DNA from: Thermoplasmata archaeon
GTDB lineage: Archaea; Thermoplasmatota; Thermoplasmata; Lutacidiplasmatales; UBA184
Direction of reading: 5' to 3'
Length of the DNA stretch: 64,000 bases
NCBI GenBank assembly: GCA_022750155.1
Contig: JAKIWG010000006.1
Coordinates: 1 to 64,000, forward strand
Shown: piece by piece, positions 18,549 to 25,961 of the stretch
Layout: each line of letters begins with the position of its first letter
How positions within the stretch are numbered: position 1 is the stretch's first letter
Program-made: the position numbers and the translations under genes
The notes under the pieces: model-generated
Database searches by the model: none
What the model was told of the DNA's origin: nothing
The model's input: the letters and a program-made list of their open reading frames with translations, nothing else

Positions 18549-19853
18549 ATGCGGCTCGACCGGCCGGTCCTGCAGGTCGCGCTCGACTTTGAGAACCTCT
18601 CCCGGGCCCTGCCCGCCGCCCGGGAGGCGGTCGAGGGCGGGGCCGACTGGGTCGAGGCCGGGACCCCGCTCATCAAGAGCGAGGGACTGGACGCGGTCCG
18701 ACAGCTGAAGAAGGCGTTCCCGGGCCACCGGATCGTCGCCGACATGAAGGTGATGGACACCGGGGCGTTCGAGGTCGAGATCGCGGCCAAGGCCGGGGCC
18801 GATATCGTCACGGTCCTGGGGACGGCGGACGACGACACGATCGCCGACGCGGTCCGAGGCGGCGAGAAGTACGGCGCGGAGGTCGTCGTCGACCTGCTGA
18901 ACGTCGCGGACCCGTTGGCCCGAGCGAAGCGGGTCGCCGAGCTCGGGGCGGCCGCGGTCTATTGGCACATCGGGATCGACATGCAGATGGCGGGGAAGAC
19001 CCCGTTCGAGGTCCTCGCCCACCTGGCCCAAGGTTCTCCCATCCCCATCGGGGTCGCGGGGGGTCTCAACAGCGAGAGCGTCGCGGCCGCGGCCCGGGCG
19101 GGCGCGCGGATCCTGATCGTCGGGGGCGCCATCACCAAGAGCGCCCAGATCACCGAGGCGACGCGACGGATCCGCTCGGCGATCGACTCCGAGAAGGAGG
19201 TCGCCACGGAACTGTTCCGGCGCTACTCGGGAGCGGACGTCCGGGCCGCTTTCCTCAAGGTCTCCACTCCGAACCTCTCGGACGCGATGCAGCGTCAGGG
19301 CGCACTCCACGGCCTCGCCCCCCACCTGAAGGACCCGAGCGTCCGGATCGCCGGACCGGCCGTGACCGTGGTCACCCGGGACGGGGACTGGGCGAAACCG
19401 GTGGAGGCCATCGACCGGGCGGGGCCCGGCGACGTCCTCGTGGTGGACGCCGGGAGCGGGCAGACCGCGGTCTGGGGCGAGCTCGCCAGCTGGAGCGCCC
19501 ACGGCCGCAAGCTCTGCGGGGTCGTGATCGACGGGGCCGCGCGGGATATCGACGCGATCCTGGAGCTGGGTTTCCCGGTGTTCAGCCGCTATGTCTCGCC
19601 CAACGCCGGCGAGCCGAAGGGGCTCGGGGAGATCGGGGTGGATGTGGTCGTGGGAGGCCAGAGGGTCCGACCCGGTGACTGGATCGTCGGGGACCTCAGC
19701 GGGCTCGTCGTCGTGCCCCGGGAGCGGGCCTCGGAGATCGCGAACCGAGCGCTCGATGTCCTCGAGCACGAGAATCGCGTCCGCGAAGAGATCCAGCGAG
19801 GGTCCACCCTGTCGGCCGTTCAGAAGCTCGAGCGGTGGGAACGGGTCGGCTGA
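18549..19853 (+). CDS. Bifunctional 3-hexulose-6-phosphate synthase (OMP-decarboxylase fold) fused to RraA-like domain
   Basis: N-terminal LQVALDFENL...VEAGTPLIKSEG...VADMKVMDTGAFEVEIAAKAGAD; C-terminal RraA-like VSTPNLSDAMQRQG...VIDGAARDIDAI. Confidence 0.9.
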   Translation: MRLDRPVLQVALDFENLSRALPAAREAVEGGADWVEAGTPLIKSEGLDAVRQLKKAFPGHRIVADMKVMDTGAFEVEIAAKAGADIVTVLGTADDDTIADAVRGGEKYGAEVVVDLLNVADPLARAKRVAELGAAAVYWHIGIDMQMAGKTPFEVLAHLAQGSPIPIGVAGGLNSESVAAAARAGARILIVGGAITKSAQITEATRRIRSAIDSEKEVATELFRRYSGADVRAAFLKVSTPNLSDAMQRQGALHGLAPHLKDPSVRIAGPAVTVVTRDGDWAKPVEAIDRAGPGDVLVVDAGSGQTAVWGELASWSAHGRKLCGVVIDGAARDIDAILELGFPVFSRYVSPNAGEPKGLGEIGVDVVVGGQRVRPGDWIVGDLSGLVVVPRERASEIANRALDVLEHENRVREEIQRGSTLSAVQKLERWERVG

Positions 19854-19978
19854 CCGGCTTAGCCCGTCGTCGAGGCCTCGCCCTCGTCGGCGGAGCATCC
19901 CGCGCGATCGGAAAGGACCCCCACCTTTCCCCCCCCTCGGGAAACCCCTATAGGTCCGCGGTCCCAACGGAGACTTGC

Positions 19979-20053
19979 GCTCCCGTAGTCTAGTCCGGTC
20001 AAGGATATCGGGCCTTCGACCCGACAACGTGGGTTCGAATCCCGCCGGGAGCA
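19979..20053 (+). tRNA. tRNA-Glu (anticodon TTC), CCA not encoded
   Basis: GCTCCCG/CGGGAGC acceptor, anticodon arm TCGGG-CCTTCGA-CCCGA, T-arm GTGGG-TTCGAAT-CCCGC; TATA-like cctatagg at 19947. Confidence 0.93.
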
Positions 20054-20397
20054 CTCCTACTCCCAGGCGACCCGACCAACCCCGAGAAGAGTCCGTGCTC
20101 ATTGAAGGGATCCTACGGGCGGTCAACGGCGTCGTCTTGGTAGTCGTCTCAGTGCAGCACTTCCGGGCGACCAAGGAGTAACTGAGCCACCGAACGGTCA
20201 AGCCGTAACCGAGGGAGGTCGGGTCCGCGAGTTCTCGGGGGTAGGTCATCGACCAATATCTCGTCGATGTTCTGGCCTTCCGGAGGGGTTCCTCCAGGCC
20301 GTTCGATGACAACGAATAAGCCCCGGGGCTCTCTCGCGCTCTCCACTCCGGTTGGAAGGTCAGAGACCCAACCGGGGGCGATGACTGGGTAGGTCCC

Positions 20398-21540
20398 GTG
20401 GCGTCCTCCCGTACTCGGAATCGTCGCGCATCTCGCTGGTGGCGGACGCTCGCCTCCTGGCCGGGACGGAACTCCCGACGCCCGAGCAGGGTGCGCGTCG
20501 AGGCCGGCCGGCTGGCCCAGGTCCTCCTGGGACTGTTCTCGATCGGGTTCGCCATCGTCGTCCTCGCTGGCCCGCAGCTCTCCCTGACGGGTCTGCTGTA
20601 CCTCCTCGGGGAAGCCGTAGCGGTACTCTCCGCCCAAACGGTCCTCGCCGGGGGCCGGCTCCTCACGAAGGCCGGGGAACGATCCTGGTGGAGATTGATC
20701 CGATCGTGGGGGATTGTGGGAGTGGGGGTGATCGCCGTCGCGTTGAGCGTCTTTGCGATCCTCGACCCCACGCTCGAAGCCACGGCCGTCGTGTTTGTCC
20801 TGGCCCTGGCGGTGATCTCCCAGGGCTTGGGAAGGGCCATGCAATCCACGGGTGTGACCCTCCCTCGGTGGCTGCGCGGGTCGACCCTCGCCACCGGGGT
20901 CTTCAGTGTCGTGCTCGTCGTCGCCTCGGTCGCGTTCTACGGGTTCGCGCTCACGAGCTTCGCAATCCTCGTGGGCGTCATCCTGCTCATCAGCGGGATC
21001 GAGACGGTCGTCGCGGGGGTACATCCGACCGACCCGCGCCAGTTCGTGCTCCTCAAGCTGATCCTCTTCTCCTCGTTCTACGGCCTCGTCCTGATCAACT
21101 GGATCGACCTGCCGGACAACAAGGTCGTCCCGGCGTATGGGCTCTGGTTGATCCTGACGTACATGGCGCCGTTTGGGGTGTTGATCGTCTTCCAGGGGCT
21201 GGAGGCGTGGCCGCTCGCCACCAGTCTCGGCCTGCTGGTCTCGCTGAACAACGACCTGGGCTACTTCTTCATCGGGAATCTGATCTTCGGGACCCACGTC
21301 CCCCTGGCCCCATGGATCGCCGGGCAATTGGGCTTCGAAGGTTCACAAGTCGTGACGGTCTTCGACGGCGGGTTCTTCACCCTCAACGTGACGTCATGGA
21401 TGATGGGCCTGTCCATCTACGCCAGGGTCGCCGTAGTCGCCGCCATCCTCTACCACTGGTGGCGACACCCGGGTGAGATCGTGGCGCGGGCGGCTCTCCC
21501 CCTGGAGGGCTCTGTGGCGGTGGTCGGAGAAGAGGGGTGA
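20398..21540 (+). CDS. Multi-pass membrane protein, DUF308/HdeD-like N-terminal half
   Basis: Repeated hydrophobic helices, 'LLISGIETVVAGVHP' HdeD-like element. Confidence 0.7.
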   Translation: MASSRTRNRRASRWWRTLASWPGRNSRRPSRVRVEAGRLAQVLLGLFSIGFAIVVLAGPQLSLTGLLYLLGEAVAVLSAQTVLAGGRLLTKAGERSWWRLIRSWGIVGVGVIAVALSVFAILDPTLEATAVVFVLALAVISQGLGRAMQSTGVTLPRWLRGSTLATGVFSVVLVVASVAFYGFALTSFAILVGVILLISGIETVVAGVHPTDPRQFVLLKLILFSSFYGLVLINWIDLPDNKVVPAYGLWLILTYMAPFGVLIVFQGLEAWPLATSLGLLVSLNNDLGYFFIGNLIFGTHVPLAPWIAGQLGFEGSQVVTVFDGGFFTLNVTSWMMGLSIYARVAVVAAILYHWWRHPGEIVARAALPLEGSVAVVGEEG

Positions 21541-21598
21541 CGCCATCGGGTACAGACGTCAGGCGGGGAGAGTCCGGGTCGCTTCGAATGGTAGCGAA

Positions 21599-21643
21599 TG
21601 GGTTCGCTCCCCTAAGAAATGGGTCTACATCCCGCCGGGAGCA
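21599..21643 (+). repeat. tRNA-Glu 3'-end-like repeat, copy 2 of 3 (candidate attachment-site remnant)
   Basis: 21620-21643 matches tRNA 20030-20053 at 20/24; 21599-21643 matches 22469-22513 at 37/45. Confidence 0.75.
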
Positions 21644-21751
21644 TTGACCGAACCCGCAGGAAACTCACGGCGACCGTCCCCGACCGTGCGTCCATCTCCC
21701 GCGTCCGGCGGCGTCGATGGGCTCAAATATCCAGTTTACGTTTAAACGCAC

Positions 21752-21964
21752 ATGGTCGTTCGGACGATCACCGTGACGGACGAAGCCTATCGCCGACTTC
21801 GGGCCCACAAGGGAGACGCCGAGAGCTTCTCGGATGTGGTCCTCCGACTGACCCGACGGAAGCCCCTTTCCGATTTCGCCGGTGTCCTGAGCCACGAAAC
21901 GGCTTCCGCGCTGAGAGCTGCCGTGGTCGAGGATCGAGCGGAACGTCGACGACTGGACCGGTAG
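21752..21964 (+). CDS. VapB-like antitoxin (DUF217-type)
   Basis: MVVRTITVTDEAYRRLRAHKGDAESFSDVVLRLTRRKPLSDFAGVLS; directly upstream of PIN toxin. Confidence 0.85.
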   Translation: MVVRTITVTDEAYRRLRAHKGDAESFSDVVLRLTRRKPLSDFAGVLSHETASALRAAVVEDRAERRRLDR

Positions 21965-21965
21965 G

Positions 21966-22382
21966 ATGCTGCTCGACGCGAGCTTCCTGATCGATCTGAT
22001 GGAAGGCCAGCCCGAGGCCGTCGCGCTGGCGGCCGCGATCGATTCGGAAGGTGCTCGGCTTCGACTGCCCACCCCGGTACTCTTTGAGCTGTGGGTGGGC
22101 GCGTCACGGGTCGGGGGACGGACAAGCGACCGCGAACAGCTCGAACTTCTCGAGACCTCCTATGAGGCCGTGGAGCTCGCTGCCGCCGATGCCCGGTCGG
22201 CCGGGACCCTCCAGGCGACCCTCCGTCGAGCGGGACGCGCGCTCGGGACGGTGGACGCCCAGCTCGCGGGAATGGCCCTCGCTCGTTCGGAGGAGCTGGT
22301 CACCGGCGACGAACTCATCATGGGCATCGGACACGGCGTTCCCGTCCGCGCATATCGGAGGAAGAAGTCGGGCGGAACCTGA
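21966..22382 (+). CDS. VapC PIN-domain toxin
   Basis: MLLDASFLIDLMEG N-terminus, conserved acidic positions (E near 45, ...TVDAQLAGMALARSEELVTGDE). Confidence 0.9.
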   Translation: MLLDASFLIDLMEGQPEAVALAAAIDSEGARLRLPTPVLFELWVGASRVGGRTSDREQLELLETSYEAVELAAADARSAGTLQATLRRAGRALGTVDAQLAGMALARSEELVTGDELIMGIGHGVPVRAYRRKKSGGT

Positions 22383-22468
22383 TCCTTGGCGGGGGGCCCC
22401 CCGGGAGCGATCTCCCTCTCCGCGCGCCGCCCGCATAGGGTCCGAAGTGCCGCCGCCGAGCGGGTCGT

Positions 22469-22513
22469 TGGGTTCGCATCCATCAGAAATGGGTAGGCCT
22501 CCCGCCGGGAGCA
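22469..22513 (+). repeat. tRNA-Glu 3'-end-like repeat, copy 3 of 3
   Basis: 22490-22513 matches tRNA 20030-20053 at 20/24; ends in the same CCCGCCGGGAGCA. Confidence 0.75.
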
Positions 22514-22690
22514 TCCCCCTCGATTTGTCCTGACGAGATCCACTGGTCCGAACGGTGGCCAGAGATCGCGGTTTACGGGGGCGGGGAGCGGCGAGGCTGG
22601 GAACCTTCGAATCCGGAATCCGGGAGGGCGATCAATCGGATGCGGGCTGCCGAGCCCCCACGGGCAGGGACGACGCGCGGGTGGCGCCGA

Positions 22691-22891
22691 CTACTCCTTC
22701 CTGAAGACCTCGGCCTCGGCGAGCCGAAACGCGGTGAGCCGCTGGTTCTCGTCCCGTTCCACGAATGGGTAGAACGACCTGGGGTCCTTACCTCCGGCTT
22801 CGAGTCTCTGCTGCAGGACCTTCAACTGGGCCATGTAGCCGTCGAATGCTTCAACGAATTCGGCAAGCTTCTTCTGTCGATCCATCGGCAT
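22691..22891 (-). CDS. Small hypothetical protein
   Basis: MPMDRQKKLAEFVEAFDGYMAQLKVLQQRLEAGGKDPRSFYPFVERDENQRLTAFRLAEAEVFRKE: protein-like composition, unlike GC-artifact ORFs. Confidence 0.5.
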   Translation of the reverse strand: MPMDRQKKLAEFVEAFDGYMAQLKVLQQRLEAGGKDPRSFYPFVERDENQRLTAFRLAEAEVFRKE

Positions 22892-23212
22892 ACGGGCCGC
22901 TACGATTCGAGCGGCATGAATCTTTCCTCGCCCTCGTAATGGCTGAAGTGGCTGGACCTGGCTCTTCCATCCGAACAGGTCGGGGAGGAGGACGTGCCGG
23001 AGGTACCTAGGAAGACCTTTGGCTCGTAAGGGACACGGTGCGCGACACTTCACCTACGTGCCGTCTCTCCTATGGCGGCACACGGAATCGGTGGTCCCGC
23101 GACCCCCGAGTGGGGGAATATGACCTGTTCCAAAGTGCCCGCCGGAGCGTCTCACCGTCCAAGGGGCGGTGCCAATCGATCGGTTCTTCCGACCCGGACC
23201 GGATCCCGCGGA

Positions 23213-24367
23213 TCAGTCGTGGACGCCGACCAACTCGCCCCCGCGAAGGATCGGAGTGCCATCGATCGCCAGGTCGGCCTTGCGGATCGGGGAGTATGCC
23301 ACGAATCGGGAGCCGCGGTTGTGACCCCCCATCTCGGAATTCCGTCCGATGGTCAGGGAGACCACGCCGCGTTCCTGGTCGAAGAGGAGGGGGATGGAGG
23401 TCGTCGATGGATTCAGCCCGATCGAGATCAGCCCCGGGCGCTCCTTCCCCTGGGCCGCGGCCCGGTACGCCTTACGAAACTCCGCCTCGCCCCGCTCGAA
23501 CGAGTAGTCGGTAAGCTTTCCGTTCCGGAAACTCCACCGGCCGCCGCTGAGCGGGATCTGATTCGGGGCCTCCGAAGAGAACGCCACCCCGCCGGGCCCA
23601 TCGCTGATGAAGGTCCCGTCGGCAAACCGTTCGTCGACCGTGACCACCGCGGCGCCGCTAGGGACCACCTGCACCACGTTGCCCGCCCGGACATCGTCGT
23701 CATCGAGGACGCCGTCGTCGACCCTCGGGGGTCGGCCCGCCAGCCTGAGCGTGAGATCAGTACCGTTCTTGTGGGTGATACGGATCGACTTGCCGGTTCG
23801 GAGCCACTTCGCCAGGTACCGCCCATCCCGTCGCATCGGACGGGGGTCGACGGTCGCTCCCTCGATGAGCTCGGAGCGCCAGCTCGAGAGATCCACTCCG
23901 TACCGATGGGCCCAGACCTCGCTGGTACGACCGAGGTCCCAGCGGATCGACCGGATCCCCGAGCGCTGGACCAGGCGGAACCACTCGTGGTCGTTGGCCA
24001 TGATCCGGCTGCGGACCGAAGCGGGAAGTGCCTCCTCTCGCGTCGTGTCGTACGGCCCCCAGAGGTAGACGTGAGCGTCGCTTGCCTTCAGCGTCGCCCA
24101 CTCGTGGGCGCCGACCTGCCCCAGGTGGGCGGCGGGCGCCTCGGAGACGCTCTTCCAGTAGGTGGCTTCGTCCTCCACCACAAGCAGGGGACGCGCCCCC
24201 AGAATGCGCGCCTCCAGTACGAGGCTATCGGCCCAGGCTTGGGTTCCACTCCAGGTCTCCACCAACAACTTCTCGCCGCGCCGCAGGAGGAGGGAGTTCC
24301 GTAGGACGTTTCGGGCGAACGCCCGACGGGTAGACTCCGGGTAGTCGCCCAGCACGGCACCTCCCAT
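23213..24367 (-). CDS. Aminopeptidase-like protein, M29 (AmpS/aminopeptidase T) family, somewhat divergent
   Basis: Layout with GTDLTLRLAGR and C-terminal DQERGVVSLTIGRNSEMGGHNRGSRF; not all M29 motifs evident. Confidence 0.65.
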   Translation of the reverse strand: MGGAVLGDYPESTRRAFARNVLRNSLLLRRGEKLLVETWSGTQAWADSLVLEARILGARPLLVVEDEATYWKSVSEAPAAHLGQVGAHEWATLKASDAHVYLWGPYDTTREEALPASVRSRIMANDHEWFRLVQRSGIRSIRWDLGRTSEVWAHRYGVDLSSWRSELIEGATVDPRPMRRDGRYLAKWLRTGKSIRITHKNGTDLTLRLAGRPPRVDDGVLDDDDVRAGNVVQVVPSGAAVVTVDERFADGTFISDGPGGVAFSSEAPNQIPLSGGRWSFRNGKLTDYSFERGEAEFRKAYRAAAQGKERPGLISIGLNPSTTSIPLLFDQERGVVSLTIGRNSEMGGHNRGSRFVAYSPIRKADLAIDGTPILRGGELVGVHD

Positions 24368-24435
24368 GGTTCATCAGAGTATTTAACCCGAAGGATATTT
24401 AGGACTCTAATCCATCCACCCCACCGAGGACGGCC

Positions 24436-24711
24436 TTGCGGGCAAGGAAAGTGGTCAATAGGGTCTACCAAGGCCGGACATATTATCGGTGGCTGCTCTC
24501 GATCGCCCCGAAGGACGTCCAGCGGCTCGGCTGGGTGGACGGTCAGGCATTGAAGAGCTACGTGCGGGGCTCGACGCTGACCATCGAACCGGGCGTCGCC
24601 GGTGGACCGGTCCGAAGGGCCACTCGGTCCTCCGATCTCGAGGGGAGCGTCCGCCGCCGATCTCTCGGTCCCCGGCAGGACCCGGCCGCTCCCTCCCGGA
24701 TCCGCGAATAG
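24436..24711 (+). CDS. AbrB-like (swapped-hairpin) small DNA-binding protein
   Basis: TTG start; 'YYRWLLSIAPKDVQRLGWVDGQALKSYVRGSTLTIEP' AbrB-like core. Confidence 0.6.
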   Translation: MRARKVVNRVYQGRTYYRWLLSIAPKDVQRLGWVDGQALKSYVRGSTLTIEPGVAGGPVRRATRSSDLEGSVRRRSLGPRQDPAAPSRIRE

Positions 24712-24917
24712 TAGCGGCCCAACGCTGGAGGACCCGCGAGCGGCCCCCTGAGCGACGTGGGAGGGTTAGCAGTACGGCGAGGAGAACGCAACCGGCGTGT
24801 TCCGTCACCGATGTCGAAGTTAGTACTCTAATTGTTTCGCATTTGTTATTTTTAGGCACCTAAACATGAGTTCGGTTAAGTAGGGGTCCTCCATTCGTAG
24901 GCTCGAAGTGAGCCATC

Positions 24918-25631
24918 ATGCAGCTGGAAGGAAAGAGTGCGGTCGTCTACGGCGCGAGCAACCCGAACGGCGCCCTCGTCGCCCGTGCGTTCGCGAGGGA
25001 GGGGGCAACGGTCTACCTGGGCGGCCGAGCGATCAACCCGCTTCAGCTGGTCGCCACCGAGATACTGGACGCCGGCGGCTCGGCGGAGGTCGCACGAGTT
25101 GATCCGCTCGACCAGGCGTCCGTCTCCGAGCACCTGCACCAGATCGTCATCAAGCACGGAACGGTCGACCTCAGCTTCAACCTGGCATACCTGGGGATCG
25201 ACGGCGCCACTCGTCTGTGCAACCTGACCGACGAGCAATTCCTCGCCGCGTCGTTCACTCGGGTGCGGTCGAACTTCGTGACCATGGCGGCCGCGGCCAG
25301 CGAGATGGCCTACCAAGGCCGGGGGGTCATCCTGGCCAGCGCCGCGCCGGAGCGGGGTTCGCTGGAGGGCAAGACGGCCGGGCAGCTCATCGGGAGCGCG
25401 GCCGTCGAAGCGCTTTGCCAGCAACTGTCGTTGGACGTCGGCTCCTACGGGGTCCAAGTCGCCTATCTCGCGAAGGCGCCGGGGTCAGAGGAAGAAGCGC
25501 TGGAGCAGATCGCCCGTACTCTCTCGACCTTGCCCGCGACCGCTGCCTCAACCTCCGAGATCGCTCTGAGAGGGCGCCTTTCGAACCACGCCTCCGGGGC
25601 CAGGGTACCCGCGGGCGTCGCGACCGGCTGA
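24918..25631 (+). CDS. Short-chain dehydrogenase/reductase-fold protein with degenerate catalytic motif
   Basis: Rossmann start GKSAVVYGASNPNGALVARAFAREGATVYLGGR; no YxxxK at the expected place. Confidence 0.8.
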   Translation: MQLEGKSAVVYGASNPNGALVARAFAREGATVYLGGRAINPLQLVATEILDAGGSAEVARVDPLDQASVSEHLHQIVIKHGTVDLSFNLAYLGIDGATRLCNLTDEQFLAASFTRVRSNFVTMAAAASEMAYQGRGVILASAAPERGSLEGKTAGQLIGSAAVEALCQQLSLDVGSYGVQVAYLAKAPGSEEEALEQIARTLSTLPATAASTSEIALRGRLSNHASGARVPAGVATG

Positions 25632-25961
25632 TTCCGGCGCTGCTGGGCGACCTCCAGGGTGCCCAGCCCCCCCATCGGTCGCCTGGGCACCCGAGTCCCA
25701 CGGGCCGATCCAGATCCCCAACCCGACAGGGACGCCGGAGGAATCGAGACGACGAGGGTCCCCCTGGCCCGGATCCGAGTCCTCCGGTGGCCACCGTGGA
25801 CACATTGGAGCGGTCTCCGAGCCGGACGAATCCTCCGGTCGAGCCCGTCGAACACGCCTGGCCCCGAACCGCGGGGACACGGACTCCACCGAGTAACGGA
25901 GTTCTCGCAGAGTATCGCCGCCGGCGGTCTAAATACCGTATTCCCGTCCCAGCGGTCGTCG

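Noticed and set aside
23120-23160. Possible fourth tRNA-Glu-like repeat (gtgcccgccggagcgtctc)
   Set aside because: Only a short imperfect match without the TGGG spacer; indistinguishable from chance in GC-rich DNA
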